The notes: generated from the sequence alone by a model not told the origin. A DNA stretch of 64,000 bases from Anaerotruncus colihominis (GCF_010206195.1 NZ_VIQT01000002.1:1-64000), one strand, 5' to 3'; counted from the stretch's first letter, positions 33,680 to 42,774 are shown. Translations and numbers: made by a program.

Positions 33680-34897
33680 ATGAAACTGAGCAAAAGGATC
33701 CTTGCCCTGCTGCTTGCTGGGGCGATGGCGGCCTGCGCCGCCGCTTGCGGCGGCTCCGAGCCGGCCGCTTCCACCGCCGACGGCGCTTCCGCGCCTGCTG
33801 CCTCTGCCCCGGCCGCCGCTTCCGAAGCCGCTCCGGCCGACGATTGGGCCGCAAAGGTCGGTACGAAAACCTTCCCGGCGATTGCAAAGGAAGATTTGAA
33901 GATCGGATTTCTCTATGTCGGTCCGGTCGGCGACGAAGGCTACTCCTATGCGCATGACCAGGGCCGCGCCAAGATGGCCGAGACGCTCGGCCTGGCTGAA
34001 GGGCAGACGCTGATCGTTGAAAACGTCCCGGAGGAATCCGAATGCGCCGATCAGGTGCGCAATCTGATCGACCAGGGCTGCAATGTCATCTTTGCGACGA
34101 GCTTCGGCCATCAGGACTGGGTGATGGAGGTTGCCAAGGAGTATCCCGATGTGATCTTTGAACATTGCTCGGGATTCCGTTATGGCGAAAACATGACCGC
34201 CTATTTTGGCCGTATGTATCAGATCCGCTATCTGACCGGCATCGCTGCCGGCCTTAAAACCGAATCGAACAAGATCGGCTATGTCGCCGCCATGCCGACC
34301 GCCGAGGTTGTGCGCGGCGCGAACGCGTTTGCGCTGGGCGTCAAATCCGTCAATCCGGACGCGACTGTTGAGGTCAAATTCACCAACTCCTGGTACGATC
34401 CCGCCGGTGAGAAAAACGTTGCGATCGACCTGCTCAACTCCGGCTGCGATGTGATCGGCCAGCACGTTGATACGACCGCTCCGCAGGTCGCCGCCCAGGA
34501 AAAGGGCGCGTTCGCCATCGGCTACAACGCGGCCACCTACAATGTCGCGCCGCAGGCGTACTTGACCGCTCCGCTGTGGGATTGGGGTTCCTATTATACC
34601 GCCGAGGCGCAGAAGATCATCGACGGCGCCTGGACCTCGCAGAACTATTGGGGCGATATGAAGGACGGTATTGTCTACATTGACGAGCTTTCCGCCAATT
34701 GCGCCGAGGGCACGCAGGAGAAAATCGACGAAGCGCACGCCAAGATTGAATCCGGTGAGCTGAAGATCTTCGCCGGCCCGATCAACGACAACACGGGCGC
34801 CGAGCGCGTGCCCGCCGGCTCCGAAATGACCGACGCCGAGCTGCTTGCGTTCGACTGGTTTGTTGACAACATCGTCGGCACCGTCCCCGCCGCGTAA
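33680..34897 (+). CDS. BMP-family nucleoside ABC transporter substrate-binding lipoprotein
   Basis: A 405-residue lipoprotein. It has an N-terminal signal peptide with Cys near residue 23 (Ala-Ala-Cys-Gly-Gly), an Ala/Ser/Pro-rich linker to ~55, then the PnrA/BmpA domain with Val-Gly-Pro-Val-Gly-Asp-Glu-Gly-Tyr, Ile-Phe-Ala-Thr-Ser-Phe-Gly and Asn-Ser-Trp-Tyr-Asp-Pro. The family binds purine or other nucleosides. An AGGAG site precedes ATG 33680. It is followed by a strong hairpin and then the ATPase and two permeases, giving a full importer. Confidence 0.93.
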   Translation: MKLSKRILALLLAGAMAACAAACGGSEPAASTADGASAPAASAPAAASEAAPADDWAAKVGTKTFPAIAKEDLKIGFLYVGPVGDEGYSYAHDQGRAKMAETLGLAEGQTLIVENVPEESECADQVRNLIDQGCNVIFATSFGHQDWVMEVAKEYPDVIFEHCSGFRYGENMTAYFGRMYQIRYLTGIAAGLKTESNKIGYVAAMPTAEVVRGANAFALGVKSVNPDATVEVKFTNSWYDPAGEKNVAIDLLNSGCDVIGQHVDTTAPQVAAQEKGAFAIGYNAATYNVAPQAYLTAPLWDWGSYYTAEAQKIIDGAWTSQNYWGDMKDGIVYIDELSANCAEGTQEKIDEAHAKIESGELKIFAGPINDNTGAERVPAGSEMTDAELLAFDWFVDNIVGTVPAA

Positions 34898-34913
34898 ACA
34901 TTTCCGTTCCACC

Positions 34914-34942
34914 GAAGGGGCGGGGCATGGCCCCGCCCCTTC
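34914..34942 (+). terminator. Partial terminator between binding protein and ATPase genes
   Basis: A 13-bp perfect GC-rich stem (34914-34926 with 34930-34942) with a 3-base loop and TTTT right after. Because the rest of the transporter follows on the same strand, it probably terminates part of the transcripts and leaves the binding protein in excess. Confidence 0.85.
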
Positions 34943-35009
34943 TTTTCCCTCTCCCGCCCATTCGCATTTTCGGGCGGCCTGCCATCAGCAAAATAAGGAG
35001 GTTTTCAAC

Positions 35010-36536
35010 ATGGATAGCGCGCCCTATATCCAGCTGACCGATATCTGCAAATCGTTCGGCAGCGTCCGCGCCAACCACAACGTCTGTCTAAGCGTCAGCC
35101 GCGGTGAAATACATGCGCTGCTCGGCGAAAACGGTTCGGGCAAGAGCACGCTTGTCAATATGCTCTCCGGCATCTATGCGCCGGACAGCGGCCATATCCG
35201 GGTGGACGGACGCGAGCGGCGCTTCGCCTCGCCGCGCGATGCGATTGAAGCCGGCATCGGCATGGTGCACCAGCATTTCAAGCTTGTCGACGTGATGACC
35301 GCCGCCGAAAACCTCGCGCTCGGCGCGCGCGGCGGGCTGTTTGTGAATAAGCGCGCGCTCGCCGCGCGGATGAAAGAGCTTGGCGCCCGCTACGGCCTGT
35401 CGGTCGACCCGGAGCGCAAGGTTTACAATATGTCGGTCGGAGAAAAGCAGACGGTTGAAATCCTCAAGGCCCTTTATCACGGCGCAAATGTGCTGATCCT
35501 CGACGAGCCGACGGCGGTGCTCACGCCGCAGGAGACAAAAAGCCTCTTTGAGATCCTGCGCGGCATGAAAGCGGAGGGCTGCTCCGTCATCATCATCACC
35601 CATAAGCTGGGCGAAGTGCTTGAGATCAGCGACCGTGTGACCGTGCTGCGCCGCGGCGAGTCGGCCGGCACAGTCGAGACGAGGGACGCCGACGCGCGCT
35701 CGTTGACCGAGCTGATGGTCGGGCGGCCCGTCTCGCTCAAGATCGCACGCCCCGCCGTCCCCGAAGAGCTGAAACGTCCGCTCCTGGAGGTGCGCGGCCT
35801 TTCGGCGCGCGGGCCGGGCGGCGTCAAGACGCTCGACGGCATGAGCTTTACGCTCTCGGGCGGCGAAATCCTCGGCGTGGCCGGTATCGCCGGCAGCGGC
35901 CAGAAGGAACTGTGCGAGATCATCGCCGGTATGCAGCGCGCCTTTGCAGGCGAGATCGTATTCCAGGGCGAATCGATTCTAGGCAAGTCGCCGGCTGAAA
36001 TCATCAAACGCGGCATTCAGATGAGCTTTATCCCGGAGGACCGCCTCGGCATGGGGCTTGTCGCGGGTATGGATATCGTTGAGAACGTGATGCTCAAAAC
36101 CTTCCGGCGCGGCAAAACGCCGTTTATCGACCGCGCCACCGGCCGGCGGGACGCCGAACGCATTGTGCAGGATTATTCGATCGACACGCCGTCGGTCGGC
36201 CATATCGTTAAAAAGCTGTCGGGCGGCAATATCCAAAAGGTGCTGCTCGGACGTGAAATCGATCTGAACCCAACGCTGCTCGTGACCGCCTATCCTGTGC
36301 GCGGGCTTGATATCGGAGCTTCCTATTTCATCTATGACGCGCTGAACAAACAGAAGGAAAAGGGCGTCGGCATCCTGTTCATCGGCGAGGATCTCGATGT
36401 ACTGATGGAGCTGTGCGACCGTGTTATGGTTATCCACGGCGGCGCGGTTATGGGCATCGTTGATCCGGCGCAGGTCACCAAAGAGGATATCGGGCTGATG
36501 ATGCTCGGCCATAAACCTGGGGAGGTGGTCGCGTGA
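35010..36536 (+). CDS. Nucleoside ABC transporter ATPase (two ABC modules)
   Basis: A 508-residue ATPase with two ABC domains, the form used by BMP-type importers (B. subtilis NupO-like). First Walker A is at 39-47 (Gly-Glu-Asn-Gly-Ser-Gly-Lys-Ser-Thr), with Walker B Leu-Ile-Leu-Asp-Glu-Pro-Thr. The second module has a degenerate Walker A (Gly-Ser-Gly-Gln-Lys-Glu) and reads Thr-Ala-Tyr-Pro-Val-Arg-Gly-Leu-Asp where a Walker B is expected, so that site is probably not hydrolytic. ATG 35010 follows AAGGAGG. It overlaps the first permease gene by four bases. Confidence 0.93.
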   Translation: MDSAPYIQLTDICKSFGSVRANHNVCLSVSRGEIHALLGENGSGKSTLVNMLSGIYAPDSGHIRVDGRERRFASPRDAIEAGIGMVHQHFKLVDVMTAAENLALGARGGLFVNKRALAARMKELGARYGLSVDPERKVYNMSVGEKQTVEILKALYHGANVLILDEPTAVLTPQETKSLFEILRGMKAEGCSVIIITHKLGEVLEISDRVTVLRRGESAGTVETRDADARSLTELMVGRPVSLKIARPAVPEELKRPLLEVRGLSARGPGGVKTLDGMSFTLSGGEILGVAGIAGSGQKELCEIIAGMQRAFAGEIVFQGESILGKSPAEIIKRGIQMSFIPEDRLGMGLVAGMDIVENVMLKTFRRGKTPFIDRATGRRDAERIVQDYSIDTPSVGHIVKKLSGGNIQKVLLGREIDLNPTLLVTAYPVRGLDIGASYFIYDALNKQKEKGVGILFIGEDLDVLMELCDRVMVIHGGAVMGIVDPAQVTKEDIGLMMLGHKPGEVVA

Positions 36537-37603
36537 TCCGCATTGTACGGCGTCCGGACCCGTCGCGCCGGCGCGACATCGTCACACGTCTGGCGGCTGT
36601 TTTTGCCGCGCTTGTCTGCGCCTCGCTGATTATGGCGGCGCTCGGCTATAACCCTGTCGCCGTTTTTTCCAATATCATCGTCGGTTCCACCGGCACGGCG
36701 CACCGTATCCGTCAGACCATTGTCAAGGCCATCCCGCTGACGACGCTTTCGCTCGGCGTGGCCGTATGCTTTAAGATGAAATTTTGGAATATTGGCGCGG
36801 AGGGACAGTTTTATCTGGGCGCGCTGTTCGCCACCTGGACGGCCTATCACTTCAAAACGCTGCCGGCCGGGGCGCTTCTGCCGCTGATGTTGATCGCCTC
36901 CTTGATCGGCGGCGGGCTGTGGGCGCTTATTCCAGCGGTTCTCAAATCAAAATTCCGCACGAGTGAAATTCTCGTCACATTGATGCTCAACTATGTGGCG
37001 ACGAAATTCATCACGTATCTTCAGTACGGCCCGTGGAAGGACCCGAGCGCGGGCGGCTTTGCCAAAATGCCCAAATTTGCCGACGCCGCCGTGCTTCCCA
37101 AGCTGTTCGGCGTCCACATCGGCTGGATCATTGTGCTTGTGCTGGCGCTGACCGTCCATATTCTGCTGGCCAAAACAAAACTCGGATATGAAATTTCTGT
37201 TATCGGAGAAAGTGAAACGACAGCCCGTTACGCAGGCATTTCCGTGGCGGGCGTCACGGCCGCAGCCGTGATGATCGGCGGCGGGCTGTGCGGCGCGGCC
37301 GGCTTCATGCAGGCTTCAGCGATTGAAAAATCGCTGACCGACCAGCTCTCCGCGGGGCTTGGCTTCACAGCCGTCATCACGGCGTGGCTGGCGCGCCTGT
37401 CGGCTCCGGCGGTCGTTGTGGTGTCGCTGCTGTTCGCTGCGCTGCTCCAGGGCAGCGCCTATATCCAGACGGCGCTTCAGGTGCCGTCCGCCGTGGCGGA
37501 TATTTTACAGGGCGTCATCCTGTTCTTCGTTTTGGGCAGCGAATTTTTCTTAAACTACCGTCTGGTGCGCACACAAAGCTCTGAAAAGGAGGCGGTCAAA
37601 TGA
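36533..37603 (+). CDS. Nucleoside ABC transporter permease 1
   Basis: A 356-residue polytopic membrane protein of the BPD_transp_2 family. The motif Asn-Ile-Gly-Ala-Glu-Gly-Gln near residue 85 is typical of the BMP-type permease next to the ATPase. The GTG start at 36533 overlaps the ATPase stop (GTGA), so the two are translationally coupled. It partners with permease 2. Confidence 0.93.
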   Translation: MIRIVRRPDPSRRRDIVTRLAAVFAALVCASLIMAALGYNPVAVFSNIIVGSTGTAHRIRQTIVKAIPLTTLSLGVAVCFKMKFWNIGAEGQFYLGALFATWTAYHFKTLPAGALLPLMLIASLIGGGLWALIPAVLKSKFRTSEILVTLMLNYVATKFITYLQYGPWKDPSAGGFAKMPKFADAAVLPKLFGVHIGWIIVLVLALTVHILLAKTKLGYEISVIGESETTARYAGISVAGVTAAAVMIGGGLCGAAGFMQASAIEKSLTDQLSAGLGFTAVITAWLARLSAPAVVVVSLLFAALLQGSAYIQTALQVPSAVADILQGVILFFVLGSEFFLNYRLVRTQSSEKEAVK

Positions 37604-38565
37604 GCGGACTGACACAGGCATCCCTGTTTTTACAGGTCGCCGTCCAGATGGGCACGCCGATCCTGTTCGGCACGCTCGGCGGCATCCTGTGCGAGAAATC
37701 CGGAAATATCAACCTTGGCGTTGAGGGCATGATGCTGATGGGCGCTGTGTTCGGCTTCATGACGGCGCTGCACACAGGCAACCCCTTTCTGACGATCGCC
37801 GTCGCAGGGCTGGCGGGCGCGTTCGGCGCGCTGATCTATGCGGTCATCACCGTGACGCTGCGCGGCAACCACACCGTCACGGGGCTGGCGCTGACTATCT
37901 TTGGGACGGGCCTGTCCGGCACGCTCGGCAAACCACTGGCCGGTCTGGCGCTGCCTGATTCGATCCTGCGGGCCTTTTCCGCCTACAATGTGCCGGGGCT
38001 TTCAAAAATCCCGGTGCTTGGCGAAATGTTTTTCCAGCAGAGCGTCTATGTGCAGATCGCGCCGGTGCTCGCAGTGCTTCTATATATCTATCTGACGCGC
38101 ACCTACGCGGGCCTTTCGACGCGCGCCGTCGGTGAAAATCCCGGCGCGGCCGACGCCTGCGGGGTCAACGTCACGCTTGTCAAATATCTTAACATTGTGG
38201 CGGGCGGCTTTCTCTGCGGCATGGGCGGCGCATACCTGTCGGTTGTGTTCGTACCGCGCTGGCAGGAGAATATCACCGCCGGCATCGGCTGGATCGCCGT
38301 CGCGCTTGTCATCTTTTCCACCTGGAACCCGGCCAAGGCCATTTTCGGCGCGTACTTTTTCGGCGCGCTGCGAGGTGTCGGATTCAAGCTGCAAAACGCG
38401 AGCCTCAGCCTCTTTGGATTTGAACTTCGCGTCTCGGCGCAGCTTCTCGACATGATCCCATATCTTATGACAATCGTCGCGCTTGTGTTGATCGTCCAGG
38501 GCAAGCGGCGTGAAAATCAGCCTCCGGCTGCCCTTGGCAACCCGTATTTCAGGGAGGAACGCTGA
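37600..38565 (+). CDS. Nucleoside ABC transporter permease 2
   Basis: A 321-residue membrane protein, also BPD_transp_2, with Asn-Leu-Gly-Val-Glu-Gly-Met-Met near residue 46, the hallmark of the second BMP-type permease. ATG 37600 overlaps the previous stop (ATGA) with GGAGG upstream. Its stop lies one base before the helicase gene start, so the helicase may be read from the same transcript although the functions are unrelated. Confidence 0.93.
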   Translation: MSGLTQASLFLQVAVQMGTPILFGTLGGILCEKSGNINLGVEGMMLMGAVFGFMTALHTGNPFLTIAVAGLAGAFGALIYAVITVTLRGNHTVTGLALTIFGTGLSGTLGKPLAGLALPDSILRAFSAYNVPGLSKIPVLGEMFFQQSVYVQIAPVLAVLLYIYLTRTYAGLSTRAVGENPGAADACGVNVTLVKYLNIVAGGFLCGMGGAYLSVVFVPRWQENITAGIGWIAVALVIFSTWNPAKAIFGAYFFGALRGVGFKLQNASLSLFGFELRVSAQLLDMIPYLMTIVALVLIVQGKRRENQPPAALGNPYFREER

Positions 38566-38566
38566 T

Positions 38567-41164
38567 ATGGCCGCTATCCTTCCCGGGAGCGCCCCTGCGC
38601 CCGCGCCGTCCATGGCGCGGGCGCTTCATGCTCCAAACGAACAGCAGCGCGCCGTAATTGGGGATACGGCGCACAGCATCCTTTTGCTTGCCGGCGCGGG
38701 AACCGGAAAAACAGATACGCTCGCGCGCCGTGTGGCAAACCTGATCGTCTCCGGCGCCGCGGCGCCGGAGGAAATCCTCTGCCTTACCTTTACAAACCGC
38801 GCCTGCCGGGAGATGACCGAGCGTATCGAAACGGTCGCAGGCGAAACGGCGCGAAACGTGGCCGTGCATACGGTGCACGGCTTTTGCGCGCGTATGCTGC
38901 GCGAGACGCCGGCTGCGCGCACAGATCTCGGGCGCGATTTCACCGTCTGCGACGCGGCCGACGCGCTTGAGATCGTGCGCATCGTTGTCGAACGCACGAT
39001 CGGCCGGGAAATCGACGGGCGCAACGCGCAGATCCTCCTTGATTTTATCGGGCTTGTCAAGGACGCCATGCTCGAGGACCCGGCGCGCTCCCACGCTGAA
39101 GCCGCGGCCGCGGTATTCGTTTCCCGCCGCGAGCAGCTCGAGCGTATCTGCGTCGACGAACAGCGCCGCTATGACGAAAAGTTTTTTCGTTTTCTCGCAA
39201 AATACGGCGCGTCCGTCGCGCGCCTTTACGATCAGACGCTTTTGGAGAATAACACGCTCGATTTCTCCGACCTGCTCATCCGAGCCGCGGCTCTGCTGCG
39301 CGACCGGCAGACCGCGCAGCTGTGGACCGGCCGGTTTCGCTTCGCGCACGTCGACGAGGCGCAAGATGTCAGCCTTGCGGAATACAGCCTGCTTTCCCGC
39401 CTGTGCGGCGGCGCTGTCACACTGTTCTGCGGCGACTTCAACCAGACAATCTACGGCTGGCGCGGCTCCGATCCGACCGCGCTCGCCGCACGCTTCGAGG
39501 CGGACTTCCACCCTGTCCGCTTGGAATTTTCGATCAATTACCGCAGCAGCGAACAGCTTCTCGCCGTCGGCCAAAACATCCTGAAGGCCGCCTTTGGCCG
39601 CGGCGACGGCGGTCATTTCAGCGTTTCCTCACCGCAGTGCACCGATATTGCGGTACGCGCCTTTGACACGCCCGAAGCGGAAGCCGCCTGGATTTTAGAG
39701 TCGATAGAATCGCTCGGATTGACCGACTACACGCGTGTAGCCGTCATCGCGCGCTCGAACTGGGCCTGTTCCGAGCTGTGCGAGCTGCTCTGCCAGGGCG
39801 CGCACGCCGCGCGTTCGCCCGTGCGCTTCATGCTTGCCGACGAGCTGCGCCTCTTTTCGCGGGCCGAGGTAAAGGACGCGCTCGCCTGTATCGCCCTGCT
39901 TGCCAATCCGCGCGACGGCGCGGCGCTGCTGCGCCTTTTGCGCCGCCATACGGCCGGCGTCGGCGAGGCGACGGCGCGTGCGCTGACAGCCCTGCCGCGC
40001 ACGGACAGCGGCGCGCTCCCATGCGATCTGGCGGATCTGCGCACACACCGCAGCGGCGACTTTTTCACCGGGCTGCTGGAGGCGTTTTGCGAAGGGCGCG
40101 TCGTCGTATTCGATGTGGAAAGCACCGGCGCCGATGTCTACACGGACGATATTATACAGATCGCGGCCGTCCGCCTCTCGCCCGGCGGCGAAGCCGCGCG
40201 TTTCGAACGGTTCCTGCGTCCATCGCGGCCTGTCGGCGCGTCCGAACGGGTCCATGGCTTCTCCGACGCGTTTCTGGCGGAAAACGGCGGCGAGCCGCGC
40301 GGCGCACTCGAGGATTTTCTCAGCTTTTCGGAAGGCTGCGTCCTGGTCGGACACAATGTGACGTTCGATTTGACGATCACCACGCAGAACCTTGCGCGCG
40401 CGGGCAGCATGCGGACGCTCTCCAACGCCTGGTACGACACGCTCGATCTCAGCCGACGCTATTTGAAAGAGCTGCCCAATCATAAACTGTCAACCGTCTC
40501 GGCGGCGCTTGGCGCGGCGCATGACCCGTCGCACAACGCGATGGATGATATCCTCGCTACGGCCGATGTGTTATCCGCGCTGATAAAACAGTATGTCGCG
40601 CCGTATGAGACGGCGCGCCGCGCGGCCTATGAAAAGCTTCTGCCGCGCCTGGAGCCGTTCGCGCGCCTGCTGGCGGATATCCATGCAAAGGCCGCCGCGC
40701 TCCCCGCGCCCGAAGCCGCGCGGCTCGCCTGCCGGATGTTCGGGCTTGGGGAAGCCTTCGCGGCGGAACCGGCGCGCCTGGCAAACCTGGAGCTGTTTTT
40801 TGACGCGGCCGGCGATTATACCGACCGCACGCAGCCGCCGGCCCAGCAGCTCGCCTCGCTGCTCGAACTGGCGGCGCTTTCGCCAGGCGCGCTCGACCGT
40901 ATGCGCAAGACTGCCAACAAGGTCGCCGTCATCACGGCACACCAGTCGAAGGGGTGCGAATTTGACTATGTGTTTTTGCCGATGATGCAGGAGGGCGTAT
41001 TCCCCACCTGGCAGGCGATGCGCTCCGGCGCGTTTGACGAGGAGGCGCGCGTCTTTTATGTGTCGGTCACGCGCGCCAGAAAAAAGCTGTTCGTATCCTG
41101 GGCGCGCGGGCGGCGCGGACGCGGCCCGGCCGAGCCGAGCCGATTTCTCGCCATGCTCGGATAG
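38567..41164 (+). CDS. SF1 (UvrD/PcrA-like) helicase with an internal DEDDh 3'-5' exonuclease domain
   Basis: An 865-residue protein. ATG 38567 has GGGAGG upstream. The helicase parts are split. Walker A Gly-Ala-Gly-Thr-Gly-Lys-Thr is at 43-49. Motif II Val-Asp-Glu-Ala-Gln-Asp and motif III Gly-Asp-Phe-Asn-Gln-Thr-Ile-Tyr-Gly-Trp-Arg-Gly come before the insert. Gln-Ser-Lys-Gly-Cys-Glu-Phe and Val-Ser-Val-Thr-Arg-Ala-Arg come after it. Between ~510 and 680 sits an exonuclease of the DnaQ/PolC-epsilon class with Asp516, Glu518, Asp601, His656 and Asp660 all in place. Such helicase-nuclease combinations suggest processing of stalled forks or double-strand ends. It is not AddA/RecB, whose nuclease is a different fold at the C terminus. 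Confidence 0.85.
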   Translation: MAAILPGSAPAPAPSMARALHAPNEQQRAVIGDTAHSILLLAGAGTGKTDTLARRVANLIVSGAAAPEEILCLTFTNRACREMTERIETVAGETARNVAVHTVHGFCARMLRETPAARTDLGRDFTVCDAADALEIVRIVVERTIGREIDGRNAQILLDFIGLVKDAMLEDPARSHAEAAAAVFVSRREQLERICVDEQRRYDEKFFRFLAKYGASVARLYDQTLLENNTLDFSDLLIRAAALLRDRQTAQLWTGRFRFAHVDEAQDVSLAEYSLLSRLCGGAVTLFCGDFNQTIYGWRGSDPTALAARFEADFHPVRLEFSINYRSSEQLLAVGQNILKAAFGRGDGGHFSVSSPQCTDIAVRAFDTPEAEAAWILESIESLGLTDYTRVAVIARSNWACSELCELLCQGAHAARSPVRFMLADELRLFSRAEVKDALACIALLANPRDGAALLRLLRRHTAGVGEATARALTALPRTDSGALPCDLADLRTHRSGDFFTGLLEAFCEGRVVVFDVESTGADVYTDDIIQIAAVRLSPGGEAARFERFLRPSRPVGASERVHGFSDAFLAENGGEPRGALEDFLSFSEGCVLVGHNVTFDLTITTQNLARAGSMRTLSNAWYDTLDLSRRYLKELPNHKLSTVSAALGAAHDPSHNAMDDILATADVLSALIKQYVAPYETARRAAYEKLLPRLEPFARLLADIHAKAAALPAPEAARLACRMFGLGEAFAAEPARLANLELFFDAAGDYTDRTQPPAQQLASLLELAALSPGALDRMRKTANKVAVITAHQSKGCEFDYVFLPMMQEGVFPTWQAMRSGAFDEEARVFYVSVTRARKKLFVSWARGRRGRGPAEPSRFLAMLG

Positions 41165-41210
41165 GGGCAGGTGCAGGCGCAAAAAACGCGCACGGATCTG
41201 CTGGCGATTA

Positions 41211-41370
41211 AGGGCTGTTTGAAAAATCAAAATACCCGTCTTTTTCTACAAACAGCGGGGGACGCTGCGTTAAAAAGCATCGAAATCCGAAAGGATTCCT
41301 GCATTTTTCCCTTGCGTTCTCCTGCTGCCTGCGAAAAATTCGGCAATTCCTCTGTTTTTAAACAAGCCCT
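41211..41370. repeat. MITE-like intergenic repeat, 160 bp
   Basis: The ends AGGGCTGTTTGAAAAA (left) and TTTTTAAACAAGCCCT (right) form an imperfect inverted repeat differing by single-base shifts. The interior is non-coding with purine/pyrimidine-biased blocks. No second copy lies in this window, so the repeat nature rests on the terminal symmetry. Confidence 0.5.
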
Positions 41371-41407
41371 AGAAAATAAAACAGCCGTCCGTCGAACGGC
41401 CGTCGTC

Positions 41408-41436
41408 TTGTCAAAAAAAGACGAACATGATATAAT
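41408..41436 (+). promoter_or_regulatory. Promoter of the small membrane protein gene
   Basis: TTGTCA (41408-41413), 17-bp spacer, TATAAT (41431-41436), a near-perfect consensus located directly after the MITE-like repeat. Confidence 0.82.
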
Positions 41437-41489
41437 TGATGAAAATACGGACGTTTTGTGCAAGCGTCCAAAGGAGGGTGCTTTTAGCA

Positions 41490-41975
41490 ATGGCAATTTC
41501 CAAGTGGGATGTATCGGTCAACGGAAAGAACCATACCATTGAGATCAAACGCGGCTTTGGCGCGCTCAAGGTTGTTGTCGATGGACAGGTTGAAAAGGTG
41601 CGCAGCCAGAATTTCTGGATCATGCTGCTTGACCGTGAAATCAGAATTGAAGACAAGGTGCTCAACCTTGTAATGATCGGAACCAAAGCGGATCTCGCTG
41701 TTGACGGCGTGTATCTGGGCACCGGCGAAAAGTATGTCCCTGTCGGCAGGACGCCGGCCTGGGCTTGGGTGATGACCGCTCTGATGCTGATTCTCGGCTA
41801 TTTCTTCTCGGGAATCATCGGTCTGCTGATCGGTCTGCTCGGCAGCACCTTCTGCATCTCGCGCTCCCTGCGCATAGACGGAAAGAATACGCTCCCGATT
41901 TGTATTATCATTACAATCGGCTGCATTGCCGTCCAGGCAGCCATTATGTTTTTGGTTATGCAGCTGCTGTATTAA
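41490..41975 (+). CDS. Small membrane protein with N-terminal FAIM1-like beta domain
   Basis: A 161-residue protein. ATG 41490 is in frame with the conserved domain; AGGAGG lies about 12 bases upstream, a little far. Residues 1-85 are rich in short beta strands with a repeated Val-Asp-Gly pattern (Trp-Asp-Val-Ser-Val-Asn-Gly, Val-Val-Val-Asp-Gly, Leu-Ala-Val-Asp-Gly). This resembles the beta-sandwich units of FAIM1-type proteins. Residues ~88-161 contain two or three membrane segments. No enzymatic motif. It has a strong promoter of its own. Function unknown; the FAIM1 resemblance is a pattern judgement. Confidence 0.7.
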   Translation: MAISKWDVSVNGKNHTIEIKRGFGALKVVVDGQVEKVRSQNFWIMLLDREIRIEDKVLNLVMIGTKADLAVDGVYLGTGEKYVPVGRTPAWAWVMTALMLILGYFFSGIIGLLIGLLGSTFCISRSLRIDGKNTLPICIIITIGCIAVQAAIMFLVMQLLY

Positions 41976-42081
41976 GAAACTGTACCAATGGGAGACGCAC
42001 ACGCCCTGGCGGAAAATTTTCTCGCCGATCCATACGCTTCCCCCAATCGGTGCAGCCTCTAATGTTTTCCATATACATATC

Positions 42082-42114
42082 AAAAGGGCCGCCGGCTTTT
42101 GCCGGCGGCCTTTT
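42082..42114. terminator. Bidirectional terminator
   Basis: A GC stem of ten pairs plus A/T pairs (42082-42096 with 42101-42114, one bulged G) with a TTTT loop and T-rich flanks. It separates the plus-strand membrane protein and the minus-strand PNPOx-fold gene. Confidence 0.85.
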
Positions 42115-42616
42115 ACGCTTTTTCCCGCGCCTGGCGCTGCTTTGTCAGCTCAATAGCCTCTTTGCCGGTCAGGTGCTCAATGGATAGCTCCAGCATACAC
42201 ACCCGGTCAAACTGCTGGTCGATCTCCTGCTTTCGGCCCTCGGCCTGTCCGGGAGAATACTTTGCAGCCAGCAGCTCCAAGGCGCGCAGCTTTTCCGCCG
42301 GGTCCTCCAGCATCCGCACGCGCCCGAATGCAATGACGCTTCGAAAACAGGTCGTATACTTTTCCGACAGCACATGATCCTGTCCAATGACGCAGAACGA
42401 CGCTTTCGGATGCCTTTTGACAGCGTCCAGCTTGTGGCCGGCCATGGCGCAGTGAAAGTAAATCTTTTCTTCGTGACAGACAAAGCTCAATGGGACTGCA
42501 TACGGATAATCGCCGTCGCCCAAAACGGCAAGCACGCCGGAGGTCGCCCGTTCCAGCAGCGCAAGGCTCTCCCCGCGGGAAAGCGCCTGTTTGGCGCGGC
42601 GCATTTCTCTGAACAC
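42113..42616 (-). CDS. Pyridoxamine 5'-phosphate oxidase-fold (NimA-like) flavoprotein
   Basis: A 167-residue split-barrel protein. I prefer GTG 42616, which gives the family N terminus Met-Phe-Arg-Glu-Met-Arg-Arg and has GAGGTG six bases upstream; ATG 42646 would add ten residues. Conserved parts are Gly-Asp-Tyr-Pro-Tyr-Ala-Val-Pro-Leu near 35 and Ile-Tyr-Phe-His-Cys-Ala-Met-Ala-Gly-His-Lys near 53. Homologues bind FMN or heme, and some reduce 5-nitroimidazoles. Single gene with its own terminator. Confidence 0.88.
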   Translation of the reverse strand: MFREMRRAKQALSRGESLALLERATSGVLAVLGDGDYPYAVPLSFVCHEEKIYFHCAMAGHKLDAVKRHPKASFCVIGQDHVLSEKYTTCFRSVIAFGRVRMLEDPAEKLRALELLAAKYSPGQAEGRKQEIDQQFDRVCMLELSIEHLTGKEAIELTKQRQAREKA

Positions 42617-42730
42617 ATGCATCACCTCATTATCGATATGCTTCATGATACCACAGAACGGATCTCTTGCAAAGCTTTGGACCTGAAAACGGGCGGCGCC
42701 CCTTTCAAGTGGACCGCCCGGCGCACATCG

Positions 42731-42767
42731 ATGATTTATAGATTGCGCATTGCAATCTATAAATCAT
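42731..42767. terminator. 16-bp perfect inverted repeat
   Basis: Arms 42731-42746 and 42752-42767 pair perfectly around a 5-base loop. There is no T run. It lies directly downstream (minus strand) of the histidine-kinase remnant and may be its old terminator or the end of a lost element. Confidence 0.5.
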
Positions 42768-42774
42768 TGGCTAT

